A stretch of 64,000 bases of DNA from Montifringilla adamsi (lineage: Eukaryota; Chordata; Aves; Passeriformes; Passeridae), in NCBI GenBank assembly GCA_017590115.1, contig JAGGNK010009114.1, forward strand, positions 15,403,433 through 15,467,432, written 5' to 3'. A program made the position numbers and the translations under genes. Shown piece by piece: positions 38,601 through 51,552 of this stretch (position 1 is its first letter; every line of letters starts with the position of its first letter). Under the pieces are notes generated by a model. It was not told the DNA's origin and searched no databases. It was given only the letters and a program-made list of their open reading frames with translations.

Positions 38601-39046
38601 GCAACAGCAGAGTGTCTGGTACATCAATTTTAGGATGCTTGGCAACCTGTCACACTCACAGTACCTCCTTTGACCTCAAAGAAAATTCCAGTTTCACAGG
38701 GATATCAACCAGTCCTTGAATTTCAGGTTTGTGTAACTTGGAAGGAGTTTAAACTTTTGGAGAATGAGGATTAAGAGCTTGGGGAGTTTGCTAATGAGGT
38801 ACACTCTCCTTAGTCTATGAGGTAGCAAGTGTTGATGGATTGGGTTTTTTTGGAACCTTTTATTATAATAGTGATGGGCAGCAAGCCCCAAAAAGGACAG
38901 GAGGAAAGAAATTATTCCTCCATGGATCTGAGCATTAAGACTTTCCACTCAAAATGCCTTCAAATGCATTCTGACATTACAGCAGACCACAATAAGCTGC
39001 CAGGTGGTACTGCATGAGACTCATGTCAAAAGTAAAGCTCCTAGGG
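32698..39046. other. Long unique AT-rich stretch
   Basis: About 6.3 kb with no recognised gene. It contains the longest open frame of the window (36445-36843, minus, 132 codons). That frame is lysine-, isoleucine- and phenylalanine-rich as expected from AT-rich DNA, has no recognisable domain, and has a length compatible with chance. A slightly G+C-richer island lies at about 34370-34620, with frames open on both strands. A T run is at 34096-34111. Confidence 0.6.
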
Positions 39047-39061
39047 AAAAAAAAAAAAAAA
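39047..39061 (+). repeat. Poly(A) run of 15
   Basis: A simple homopolymer in unique sequence. Confidence 0.95.
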
Positions 39062-39534
39062 GTGGGAATATCGTTGTAGAAAGGGAAGAAAAGCATTTAC
39101 ACAAAACAGAATGAAAGGACTAAACCAAGGGAAAAGAAGAAGCACGAGAGGAGTAAAATTCAGCAACATTGAGAATTAGTCTTAATTACTTCTCTGAAAT
39201 TGCTCCTGTATTGAACTCGCAGTATATTTATTTATATCACAGAATACTGCATGCAATTATATCCAACAAAATGATCTGGTAATCTTAGAGGGATAGAGCT
39301 GATTAATATATATCCTTTCATCATGAAAGTGCTTTAAAATGTCTCCAACATTAAATGAGGCAAAAGGTACTGGCATCTGGGAGCATCCTTTGACAAGCTG
39401 AGTGTCTTGAACATGGAGAGAGTTTAAACTAAATTCCAGCCTTCTTCCTAGTGATAGTCATTCTTGGAGAAGCTGGCTGAAACCAATCCAACCTAACCCA
39501 TAGTATGTTCTGGTACTTCAGTGATGGAAACATC

Positions 39535-39629
39535 AAAAAAAAAAATAGAAAAGATAAGAAAAAAAAAAAGAAAAAATAAAAAAAAAAAGAAAAGAAAAAA
39601 GAATAAGAAAAAAGCCGAAGAAAAAGAAA
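39535..39629 (+). repeat. A-rich polypurine tract
   Basis: About 95 bp of A with scattered G and only a few T and C, including several runs of 10 or more A. Such tracts exclude nucleosomes poorly or well depending on length and are slippage-prone. Confidence 0.95.
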
Positions 39630-41166
39630 TGTGAATTATCCTAATGCCATTCCTGAATTCTCAACTTGGAGGTGGAAATATCCCAAGATATTATGTAAGA
39701 TATGGATTTGTACCGTTTACTCTTCTTTTTGTAATGATATGAAATTTTTGAAGTGACAAAAATATGAATGCCTACCTTCAATTAGACATATGCTACTTTC
39801 TGACATGGATACTGATGATTATGATTAATTTTATTATGACATCATCCTACACTGGATGGAAATAAAACATGTAAGATGCATACAAATTTTTAAAACAAAT
39901 ATTTAATTGTCAAAGTCTATGAAGGTTCCTTGATCATAAATTTGTATATGACCTCTTTTTTGTTTCCTTATTTTTTTCCCTTTGATTCAACTAGTCAGTC
40001 CTGTAAGAAACGTAGGAAATTCATCTTTATTAACCAATGAGGCTGTGTGAAATATTTATTGTTTCTCATTTCAAACAGTCCTCTTTAGTCATAAATGAGT
40101 AGAAAGGAAGCATGACAAGCAATTTGCTGCATGGGAGATGATATTAATGACCTGCCATGCTCATGTCTCCTTGTGTGATATGTGGCTATTATTTTTTTTG
40201 AGTGACAGATTACAACAGAGAATGTTTGGTGTCAGTTGTGTCCTGTTATCTAGTTGTTGTTAATAAGAAATAAGGAAAATAACTTTATTTGCTGTCAAAC
40301 CCACACATCACCAGCACTAGCAGTGCTCCTCTCACAGGGCCAGTTAGTGAATGCTCAGAGAAAAATCAAAAGGGACTGGAAAACCACAGTGTCCTCCTGT
40401 TAAACTGGAGCATCTCTTTTAGCTGATAGTGGTAGATGCTCAGCCTGTTAATTACAAGCATTCAATTTATTCAGTTAACATGCCAATACCAATAAACCAA
40501 TAAATTTATAATGTATTATCACCAATAAATTATAAAACTGTCATGTTACCAGGTTAGCAGAGCTCAATAAACCTTTACCAGACACAGGATTCAAAAAAGG
40601 ATTCTGCAGAAGGGGCAATCCATCTGGTGGTGATAACACAAAAGCTCCAGCACTCACAACTTGCAGGTTGTCACCTTACAGTGTTACCTCACCACCCCAT
40701 GACAGAAATGGGTGTGACATGATGACATTGTGGTCACACTCAACTGTGCTGATCCACACTCATCTCCTCACAAGTAAATTGACATTACTCTTTACAGTGG
40801 CAGCACCCTGAGCTCTCTGGAGCTGCAAGCTGGAGCTGAAGCAGTACACTCCTATACCACAGAAAAAAGAAGATATTAAAGTGGTCAGAACTGAAAAAAT
40901 GTGGCCAAAGCATTGTTTCATTTTACATCAGAATTCATGCCAAACACTTTTATTGATAGCACTCTAAGTGATTAGCTAAATATTGGTAATTGATAAAAAT
41001 ACCATGAAAATGCTGTATAAACATGATTTTAAAAGGGCTGCATCCATGTGTAGACTGTAATCTGTAACATGAAAAGTTGTGAGCTCTGCTGTAGGATGTT
41101 TGATATTTTGCTTTTATGATATATTTGCTGAAAAGACATTTATTCTCTTTGGAGACCAGATTTATT
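39630..41166. other. Unique AT-rich sequence
   Basis: No gene is recognised. A local cluster of ACCAATAAA-like words lies at 40490-40530. Confidence 0.6.
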
Positions 41167-41197
41167 AAAAAAACAACAACAACAACAACAACAACAA
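41167..41197 (+). repeat. (AAC)n microsatellite
   Basis: Seven A followed by eight or so uninterrupted ACA units. Confidence 0.97.
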
Positions 41198-42375
41198 AGC
41201 TGATGTTGTGTACAGATCTGCAACAAATAAAAGCACATCATTAATCATTATGAATGCACCTACAGGGCTCAGCCCACCAGACATCTGCATAAAATTGCCC
41301 AGATTCTTTCAGTTGAGAGATAGGCACAAGACAGGGGTTACATCCATGAAGTATATTAAGTTAGACTGTTATATATGGAAGGGTCTTACAGTTCAGCTAA
41401 CGTTACACTTGAGGCTGTTCGGCAAAATATGACAGCACAATTAATGTCAACACCAGATAACCAGTCACTGTAAATATCCTTGGAGGGATTTCTTCTCTCT
41501 TTTAGGAGAAATCCCATTTAAGAAACAAAATTTCCAAATGTATCCCTGCAAATCAGAGGTCAATTCAATAACTTACCAACCAGGAGGCAAATTTCATCTC
41601 CCGTTAAAGGCAAGTGTCATCTCCTTTGACAGGAGCAGGCTAGTGGGAAATGAATAAATAGATGTCCTTTTTGCCTGGAACAGACTCCTCAGTAAGCACT
41701 CGGACCATCCTTTGTTTTGGTGTTGTTTGGCCATTGCGAGGCTGGGCTGCAGCATAAGCAGCAGAACAAGTCCCTTTTAGAGCACAGAATCTCATCTGTC
41801 CCCTCCAGGCTTCCCACTTGCAATCCAGCTGACTGCACTGCCTCGCTGACACTCCTGCCTGTGCAGGACTGAACCTCTTGCTCTACATAGATTTGTTCTC
41901 TTTGTAAGGAATCAAATGTTGAAAGCTAGAATTTAGAGGACTAGATGAAGACAGAGACTTCTATAGTATGTGTTGTGATGTAGTATAAAAACACACCAGA
42001 AATCATGTTTATTGCTTTGAAAGGTGATGGAGGAGAGCAGCAGAAGCAAAGACTTACCTTAGCTTGTTGAAGCCCTCCTCCTTGGCACTGCCGCCCTGCA
42101 TTAAACTGAACAGAATGATTTTTTTAACCAGGTTGCATTGAATTTCCCAGCAGCTTGATTCCCTACATGTCCCAGACCGGGTTGCATTTCTCAGCAACCC
42201 TTTTTCTGCAGCTCTCTTAAAGAACAGCTGCTATCAGGACTTGCTATTGATGTTCTTTGTATTATTGCAACCTTTACATTTCCATTTACTTTGAAATCCC
42301 ACTTAAACAAGCTGGTTATTCTAGACACACTTCTTTCAGCCCACACTAGATGCTCAAGAAAGATATCCACCGTGG
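41198..42375. other. Unique sequence with a small exon-like piece
   Basis: Mostly featureless. A 38-nt G+C-rich piece at 42058-42095 on the minus strand sits between a TTTAATGCAG acceptor-like end and an AAG/GTAAGT donor and is discussed in the findings. Confidence 0.55.
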
Positions 42376-42405
42376 AAAGGCAAAAATTGGAAAGACAAAA
42401 ATTGG
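42376..42405 (+). repeat. 15-bp tandem duplication
   Basis: AAAGGCAAAAATTGG is followed by AAAGACAAAAATTGG, two adjacent copies with one change. Confidence 0.95.
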
Positions 42406-42925
42406 AACCCAATATAAACCCATAAAAGTTATCAACATTTTTCTTTTCCCTGTCTACTTATTTTCAATATCCAAGATGCTCTTTCAAGCAGCTGTGATTG
42501 AACCAATTTTGGCTCACCATGTAATAACTGCAATATGATGGTGATTACAACCCACCTCCCAAAACAATGAAGTGACTGGAAACACAGAATGTCTCTGCAC
42601 TTTCTTCTTCTTTTGTTGTTTGCTCCTATAAGCCACATTTTAGTGCAAGACAGAGGCAATTTGGTTTTCATCCACAACTGATTGAATTCCAAGGAAACCA
42701 AACAGATATATATGGACTGTAAAATTTGCTCAAGGCAGTTGAAAATTCAGCAAATTTTGGATTTCCAGTAATTGCTAAAATTTTTCAGAAAAATGTTTGT
42801 AGGGCTTTTTTTTTTCTTTTTTTTTTTTTTTTGTTTTTCAAATAAAGTAGTGCTTAAGAGAAAACTAATCACAGACCAGAAAAAGTGAAGTTTCTTTTAG
42901 ATCTTTCACTCCACAATATAAATCA
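42406..42925. other. Unique AT-rich sequence with a poly(T) tract
   Basis: No gene is recognised. A tract of 33 bases that is all T apart from one C lies at 42806-42838. Confidence 0.7.
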
Positions 42926-42962
42926 GTGTTAGAAACTTAGACAATGACTAAGTTTCTAACAC
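42926..42962. repeat. Perfect 15-bp inverted repeat, 7-nt loop
   Basis: GTGTTAGAAACTTAG (42926-42940), loop ACAATGA (42941-42947), then the exact reverse complement CTAAGTTTCTAACAC (42948-42962). The stem is shorter than a typical microRNA precursor. It may be the remnant of a small inverted-repeat insertion or a local template-switch event. Confidence 0.97.
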
Positions 42963-45900
42963 AATGTGACTAAGAAAGAAAAATATGTCTAAACCATGCA
43001 AGAAGATACGCTGAAGGTGTGCATTTTTACATTGTTTTATGGAGCATTTTCATTTTTAATGGTTTTTAAAATAATTTTGGAACCGACTTTGTGCACAGTT
43101 AATTAAATGCTTTGTTAATGCTTAATTCTCTAATGCATTGTGTCTCCTGACCTCTGACAGACACTCAGAGGATTTTATCTCTGAAAGAATATCTCTAAAT
43201 CTGTGCTACACACTTTTCAAGAGTCAGTAATTTTCCAAACAGTAAATTTATTTTACATCAACAGTGACAGATTAGTAAATTATTTAAAGTAATGGAAAAA
43301 AAGGAACTGTAAACATACAAGTGGCTCTTTTAAAAATTGTAATCTTTTGAGATAGTATAGCTATAATCTAAAGCAGCTTTGACACATTCAACAACATCCC
43401 CCTTTTCACTGAGGAATCACTTCAGCTCCCATCAACAGGAGAGGTGAGGAGCAGAGACTTTCAAATTTGTTCTTATTCTACCATGGAACAGAGACAAGCT
43501 TTGTTTTATTGCTTTGTGAAGTGATGTGAAGCAATCCAAGTCTGAATCAAACAGATGCTTCAGCCTGCATCTCTCCCCACTCACCTGCAGTGCCCTCCAG
43601 GGCAAAGCTGCCACCACTGGACGTGGCCTGGCAGAAGTCAGTGCTGCAGAGAGGCACAGAGAGTCCTGGGACCAGCTTTAAGATAAATAATTTTAAAATC
43701 TTCAGTATGTGTGTAGTATAGTATAGTGCTATTGCATGTATGGAAAAATTGATCAACTGAAAAATTAATCAAAGCTAGTTAAAGGCAAAAGGCTCTGCTT
43801 GGCTATTTTAGAATTGGATGATCAGACAGTTTAATGTCACAGTGATCTGGAAAAAAAAATTAAGTTATCATTTCTTTAGCCAGCTTCACAAATTTCAGAA
43901 ACAAGAGAAAACAGTAAACAAAATCTCTTTAAATTTTAAGAAAATACCAAAATTTCCTCACAAAACTGATTAACAGTGGCATGAAAAGTACTAGCCTGTT
44001 TCTGGGATTTTGCACTCTTTCACTCATCACGTGTTTTGTACACCCATTCTTACAATTTAGATAAAACTTGATTGGTTCTAATTTACAGAGTGCTATTGAA
44101 CTGTAAATAAGTTTGTTACTCCTGGAAAACCTGCTGAAAAGAAATGAAAATGTGACAAATAAAAGACCTCTCTTTATACCATCAAAGTGAATATAAAGAA
44201 TAAATATCTTTTTACCAGCTGATTCCTCAGTGTTATTATCTTGGAACTAGATCAAGCGTGTGAAACAACATTTGTTTATTTAGCTTTTATGCAGCAGTTA
44301 TTTTACTTTATTATATTTTTGCCTTATGAGCCACATCAGGTTTATCCTCATAACTGAATATGTGTTCTAGGTGGTGCCTTTACAGCCCATGTACTACTCA
44401 TGATCAGTGAATGATGGAGCGTTTTATCCGTCCCTTCACGAGGTGATGATAAGGATAATTCCCAGATTTCTGGGCAGTTAAGAAGCAAGCAAGTGATGGA
44501 AAACAGCTATTTGCTGCATCACGGCTTGCCATCCTCCTCCCAAAAGGATTTCTGTAAATTTTAACTGACAGATTTGAATATTTCTAATTAACATATTTTT
44601 GTATTTAAAAGCAAATTGTCTTACTTTCTCTGATTTTCTTTTCCCATATTCTGCCATACATATAATTTGTTGGTACAGTTCTCCCAGCTGTAAATCAAAA
44701 CAGCTTACTCTACTTTGGCAAGGATCTACTGATTTATATTCACAGTGGACCTGCTACAAGATCTTCGTTTTTTATTCCTATTTCTCATTTCTAAATTCAA
44801 AAAAAGCACCCAAGGATTATAGCAAAGACTCCAGCCCATTCTGTCATGGACCCTGGGCCATGTAGGATTAAATCCATGAAAGGAAACTGCCTGTCCTGTT
44901 TTCTGTAATTGTCTGATGGAGGTGTTCATATTCTTTTATAGTTCGTCAAGACAAATACCATGATAATCAATATAAGTATCACAGCTCTGATACTTCTGTG
45001 AATTTTATATTCACTCTAATTCCAATTATATGCTTCTTTGGTATTAGGTCACAGTGGAATGGAAATAGATTTTCATTTGACTACATTAGAGACAATCTTA
45101 AATCTCAAGTTAGGTTGGATCATATCTCCTGATCAATTATAATTCTTTTGTTTTATTTTACATAGTTACCCCCAGAGAAGAAAAATAATTAAAGCAATTT
45201 CAATAATTAAAAGAGTAATTTATTAATATAAAACCTTCAACTGAACCCTGTAACACCATTTAGAATGGCAAGAATTGTAGGAAAATACTTCAGAGTTTTT
45301 ATGATTTTTATCTTAGTCTTTATATTAAAGAATTGACATCAGAGGCAGAACCAGAATAAGGTGAAATAAAGTAAAAAAACAACATGGCTTTTAAGCCATT
45401 TTATGGACTTTGTGTCCTTGTTCCTTTCATCCCTGAAACAGATGGAAAAGAATAAAGAAAAAAGCTGTTCTGAAAGAGCATATAAATCAGCTAAATATGG
45501 TTGCATATTTATTTTAAACATACAGATACTTACATAGATCTCAGCCAAAACTGCAGATAATTAGGGCTTTCAAGACAAAAAGTTAAAAACCCCTTAACCA
45601 TAGTTCTGAATTTTAAAAATCTTTCTTCTCCCCCACACCCCTCTCCAGCCCCCTGGCTTTTTTTCTTCATATTTTAACTGAAACTTTTTGGAAATTACAG
45701 AAATAAGTATTTGGTGTTTTCAAAACAGGTATATCTATTTACAATTGGCTCAAACACTATTTCTGAAGTAGACTCATATTTCAGGAAAATATAAATTTAC
45801 TATACAAATATATTTATTGATACAAAATTAGGGGTATCAATGAAAAAAAAATGCAAAAAGAACTATTTTATTATGTTCCCCACATTTACTTTCTGATATT

Positions 45901-48292
45901 TTTCTAAATAGAATTTTAAAATTCAATATTCTGAGAGGATTTTGCATTTTAAAATAAATCAATTTTTTTTACCATCATATCTTTGGTGCTAGACAGATAT
46001 TTTAATTATTCCCATACCTGAAACTTGGTGTGTAAATTTATATTTCAGAGGGAGTATACAAATTTCTGAGTTATTGACAGAACTTATTGATGATGAAGCC
46101 CTTTATTCTTTTAGGCCTATGGTTATCTGTGGCCTAATCTGTTTCAGTTCATTTGGGTTTTTCTCACTCTGCTTTGACCATGATCTTAGTAATTGAAAAT
46201 AAAATGCACCAGACAGAGATTTTTAATATCTGATTTGCTAGTAAGAAGCTCTGAGACTGTCCAGTTCTGCACAAATCCCCATATTCCTCCTTGGCATCTG
46301 AAAACTCTGCTTTGGTAAATAAAGTCCTGCTTTCATTGCCTGCATTCCTCTGGCTCAGAACCTGCCCAGTGATCACTGGAGAGCAGCAGATTCCCGGGAA
46401 GTCACTGGCGTCTGAGATTTGGCCTTGGGGCAAGCAGGAGGGTGAGGAGGGGAAAGCATCAAGCACCAGGACATTGTAAAGACCAAAAGCCAAGGTCAGA
46501 CAGGTGGGAAGAGCTGGTGCTGGAGCACAGGTTCATCTCCATGGATGGTTGCTGGAGATGGACCATGAGAAGAGGAAGAGGGACATAGTGAGGGAGAGCA
46601 CATACACTTAAAACTAGGTGGTTATTTTTACTCAGTTGTTCACTGTAGGGAATTTTGAGCCAGAATTAATGGCATGATAATGGGCTTTGTTCTCAGGGAA
46701 TAGGTATGGGATCTGCTGGGATCCAGGAGACTGGAGTGTAGTAAGGACCAGACTCCTACAATGTTCCTGCTAGATTCCTCCACCAGAAAGGATTATTAGT
46801 CACAACTAGCTCAGGCAGTGATTTCTCAGTCCTCAACTGGTCTTTCCTATAATCATCAATTAATACCTGTCACAACACACTTCACAGGCGGTTGATGAGG
46901 TTCTGGCAGGTTGGCAACTGGACTTGGGCTCAGAAGCTAATAACTGATATTCTGAGCAGAACTGTGATGTCTCATGCTTGGAGCAGGCACTTTCCCCTCT
47001 AACCTGATCCTCCAGGAACCTTGGGATGATATTGGCCTCAGTGCAAGCCTTTAAATAAGCCAGAAAGCCACTGGAAAGGCTCATGTACACAAAACAATGC
47101 TGTTAATCACAGAATATGTTAACTAAGTTATTTAATTTTTTCCAGTATTCTCAAAGTATTCTCAATTTGGTTTTTGGCTTGTTTCTCATTTTCTTTTCTC
47201 TCCAGAAAATGATTCTCCCAATATCATCTCAATCTCACCATAAACTCTGGTTTTATATAGGTTACAGTGCCTAGGGTTTTATTCATGGGTTTGAATTTAA
47301 GTACATGAGAAATTTCAATAAAGTTTGCAGAATGACATTAACCATATGTTTCATTGGATTATTGAATCTGGGCTCTTGCTTCACCAGCACTGAAGGAAGT
47401 AATATCAACACAGAATCATAGAATATCTACATCAAATCACCAGATCCATATGACCAGAATTCTTCTTCAAGGCAGAAGTTAGACCAGAGATACTCCCAAG
47501 GTCACCCCAGCTAACACTCCATGGTCCTGTGAAGTAGTAGGGGAGAATATCCACACAGAATGCTTGATGGCACTTATGATTCATACATCTGAACCTGGAA
47601 ACCACATTCTTTCTTAGTGTGTCATAGCCTCTCCGGAATGAGATGGCACACATAATAAATTAATATATATTATTTAAATAAACTTAGCACATGTACATGG
47701 CTACATCAGTGATTGAAACTCATTTTGGAGAGATTTGGGAGATGCTAAGGTATGGGTATGTGACTAAACAAAATTATGACTGTAGGATTTATGTTACCTC
47801 TCATGTCTGGAACTTTGATAACCAATTCCAGCACAGGACCATGGATTTGTAACAAAAGCCACCCTTGCTTAAGCCAGCAAGGCCAGCAAGAGAGGGAATG
47901 TCTAGTTAGCTTAAGGGAGGATGGTAAGGAGATCCTGAGCTGGAACAAACCAGAGCTGAGAAGTGTCCCTGTTTTCTGCAGCTTCAAAACACTGCCAGAA
48001 TGTGAATATGCTAAAGACACATGAATGGCAAATGGAGATAGAAAGGTGCAGCTCAGAATGTCTCAGCTGCCCAAAGCCCACCAAAGTTATTTGTGTGGTT
48101 GTATGAATGTTGAGACACCAGCTGTAACTGTGCTCTGTTTTAAGCACAGCATTTTGGCAAATGTACAGACCATTTGAAGAATATCCAGACTTCATTAAAA
48201 ATTATGTCAGAACCTAGAAGCTGTAAGACAACTCTGAGAACATAGCTTTTGAATACCCTATGAAAACTTTTAAATTATTTGATTAAGAGTAT
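42963..48292. other. Long unique stretch
   Basis: About 5.3 kb with no recognised gene. It includes an exon-like G+C-rich piece at 43585-43643 on the minus strand, a G+C-richer zone near 46300-46560, and scattered chance open frames up to about 109 codons. A 15-bp match to the CR1 tail at 47413-47427 is too short to call. Confidence 0.55.
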
Positions 48293-48306
48293 GAGAGAGA
48301 GAGAGA
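48293..48306 (+). repeat. (GA)n short microsatellite
   Basis: Seven GA units directly upstream of an old CR1 copy. Confidence 0.9.
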
Positions 48307-48310
48307 AATA

Positions 48311-48656
48311 AGGAACATGATAATGATCTTCAAATATATAAAATGTTGTTGCAAAAGACAAGTAAATAATCTTTCCTTCATGCCCACTGTAGATAGTACA
48401 GAAAGTAATGGCCTTTTTAATGGTGGCAAGGAAAATTTAACTTAGATATTAAAAAAAAAACAACTTAGTAACTGTAAGGATAACTAAATACTGGAAGAGA
48501 CGCCTAGGGAGGTTGTGGAAACTCCATCATCACTAAAGCTTTTAAAGAGCAAGCTGGACAAAAGGTAACCTGGAATAACAAAGATCTAGTTGATCTATGG
48601 AGGGAAAGAGGTGAATAATATGTTTGACTGAAGACCTTTGTAGGTCTATTTTCTAC
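48311..48656 (+). mobile_element. Ancient CR1 LINE 3' end
   Basis: Degenerate but ordered CR1 blocks: GGAACATGATAATGATCTTC, AAATATATAAAATGTTGTTGC, ATGGTGGCAAGGAAAATTTA, ACTTAGATATTA, TAACTGTAAGGATAACTAA, ATACTGGAAGAGACGCCTAG, GGAGGTTGTGGAAACTCCAT and, near the end, AGACCTTTGTAGGTCTATTT. This is the older CR1 type shared widely among reptiles and birds. It is non-coding. Confidence 0.88.
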
Positions 48657-51504
48657 TAGTTGGTGATAATTGCTAGGCAGTAATGGAGGATAATATATAC
48701 TAGTTAAATCAGATAGACCTGACAGAAGCAAAAAATATCAAATATTGTTTTTTGATAGAAAACCATGAAAATAAATCACATGGTATGGAAGATCTGTCAC
48801 ATTTGAATAACAAATTTGCCCAATGTAATTTTCAAAGTTCCTATACTGTGATGACAGATATATTGCAAGATTATATACAAAAATAACTGGACACTTGCAA
48901 GATTAGGAAAAAGCATGACAATTCCTGTGGTACTTTAAAATGTAGTTTTAAACATATTGGCAACAGTAAGAGGAATTAAGCAGATTAGAGATCTCTTTGT
49001 GTTGAGCACTGTAGAAGCAAAAAATTAAAGTCTGTTTCTTCCTACAATACTTCATTTGCATTATTCCAGATTTCCAGAGCTATAACTGAGATCAGACTTC
49101 ATTTCCTGATCCTTTACCAACACCATATCCAAGTTAAATTAAATATTTTTCAAGAGGTTTGTGAGTACATCAACCCAGGAGCAGGAAATAGTCGTCTAAC
49201 TTAGTGGCTTACATGGAAGGGGAGAGGACTAAAGACACACAATTATTTGTCTTGAAGCACAAGCCTGCTGTAATCATTAGGGCATGGTTAATGAAAACAG
49301 CTCATTATTGTCTTGGAGATACTGTCCTCTAGCAATGCCCTTTAGATTGAAATGTATGCAAATGAAGACTATTTAGTTTAGAAGTTTTACTATGTAGACC
49401 TCGTAAATATGAAAGTTTAATTACTAAGTGTAATATTTATCATGAGGAACTCTAGCTCTCCTCTTTATCTTAAAGAACATGATGAAATATTCTTTTTGAA
49501 GTAGATGATTATTTAACAGATGCTTCTGTCCAGTGTTTCCACAAACCTGAACAGATACACACCAAGTCAAATATGCATGGATTTATCCCCTTATCCCGTA
49601 GACCATTATACCAGCATGCTTCACAGTTTGATAAGAGTCCAGCATTTTTCAGCTTCAGTAAGAGAATTTGCACATCAATCCAGAAGGAAATAAATTGCTG
49701 GGAGAAAAAGTATGGTGTAACAAAAGTGCTGTCTGACAGCTTGAGAACAACGAAGGGCTTTCATAAGTAAATGTGCATATCCCATGATATGTTCTCAGGA
49801 GGGGATCATCTGATCTGGCCTGTACACAGAAGAAATGTTTCAGACACGAATATTATCCTGCCCATATGGAGGAGGTTTTTAGCTGTTGGAACAATCAATA
49901 ATTTATTGTTTCTGCAGTTCTGATAAATAAATGCAGAAATCCACTGCATTTGGTTGGATCTAAATGTTTTTGTGTGTAGGAATATCTTGGATGAACAGAA
50001 AAGTGGAAAAAACTGGAATAATAAACTATACATTAATTTGAGACACTTGGTTTTGTAAAATAGAACCACTGTTGACAATATGAAGCTAAATATGGAAAAA
50101 TCTCTTAGTTTGATTCCTAGAATAATTCAGCCCAGAATTTTTTGACATTTCAGAACTTTCTCTGCTGTTGCTTTCACCTTGAAAAATTAGAATAAATTAA
50201 TAAGAAATATTGGTATCACCTGTTTTCCAGCAGCCTCATCTGTATAGTTTCCTCTTTCACTCCTGAGTATAGAATACAAACAGATAGGAAATAAATAGGA
50301 AGCATTTATATTATTACAAGAAGACTTGTAGACAAGACTAATATATGTTATAAGATCAGTTGATGTAACTCAGGGAAAAACCAAAACAGACAAAATTTCA
50401 AGGACACAAGCGCTTCTTCAGATCTGAAACAGAATTGGTCAAGGGAAAATAAAGTATTAGTACTGAGATTTTTATGTTCTAGTAATATATATTCCTCTTC
50501 CTTAAAATTTTTCCTTGCTTGTATCCTTGGATTTTCACAATTACAGTGTGATTGCTACTACATACATAATATTTTCAGTTGAAAGTAATTTGCCAGTGCC
50601 CAGGAGGTGGGTAAGGCTCAAGTGCTGTGAGTCTCAGAATTAAGCAGCTCGCCACCCCCGCTGAGTCACCTGGGCTGTCTTTACTGTGTGGGCACTCATG
50701 AGAATGGTGAGGCAAGGCAGAGAGCCACTACAGTGGCATGTTTGTCATTTTCTGATTCTTACTTTGCTTTGCTTTTTGTTTTTTTCCTTTAGGAATTTCA
50801 GCTTTTCCAGCCAGGATTGTTCCTGTTTAACCCTTGAGCTCCTGATTATCACAATTGTCTAGACAATTACAATGTTGTCTGTGTTTGCTTTTTTTATCTT
50901 GCATAATTACACATCATGGACTCGCTCGCACCTGAGCAACAATTTCCTCAGGAAACTTAGGCAAGGTCACAGAGCTGTGCTGAATCAAACTAGGCTTTGG
51001 GTTACAGACAGCTGGTCCCCAGAGCTGAGCATTTCAAGGTGACAGTGCGTCCACATCTGCACATGAGCAAAGGAATATGTTCCACGGCTGTGCGCATTGC
51101 TCTGAACTCAGAAGACAAGAATGTTTTTGTTTGTCTCTTCAGATCCTCTTTGCTTTGAAGTGCCAGGAAAAAAACAAGGACTTTTCATAAAAGCTTCCAA
51201 ACACCATCTCTTTCTCTTACTTCTCAAATCACTGGAAAAAAAAATTAAAAGGGGAAAACACAAAGATAGCCGTGGAACGACTCACATTCATTTAGTGATT
51301 TTAATCTCTCAAGGCACTTTAAGAAATGTCATAACCACACATATCCATGTTGTGGCTTGTCCTTCAATTTATATTACAATTGTCAGACATAATCCTAGTA
51401 TTAATCATTATAATTACTGCAATGTCTAATTATTCTTCCATACTCAGCCTCACCATTCTTTTAAAACTGGAAAATAATAGCATGGCATTTAATATATGGT
51501 AATA
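48657..51504. other. Unique sequence
   Basis: No gene is recognised. The interval 50600-51080 is less AT-rich, has few repeats, and includes a GCTGAGTCACC word (AP-1/Maf-like) near 50660 and a SOX-like palindrome cluster near 50850-50880, making it a candidate regulatory interval. Confidence 0.5.
50850..50880. promoter_or_regulatory. SOX-type motif cluster around a 16-bp palindrome
   Basis: The perfect palindrome AATTGTCTAGACAATT at 50853-50868 is flanked so that ACAATTGT, GACAATTA and ACAATG all occur within 25 bp. These are SOX HMG-box core sequences in opposed orientation, an arrangement that can bind SOX dimers. This is motif evidence only. Confidence 0.25.
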
Positions 51505-51552
51505 GTTTTTCTTTCTTTCTTTTTTTTTTTCTTTCTTTTTTTTTTTTTTTTG
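51505..51552 (+). repeat. T-rich polypyrimidine tract
   Basis: T runs interspersed with CTTT units over 48 bp. Confidence 0.95.

Noticed and set aside
47413..47640. Possible CR1 3' end (ACAGAATCATAGAAT)
   Set aside because: Only about 15 bp matches the CR1 tail. The sequence after it does not follow the CR1 consensus.
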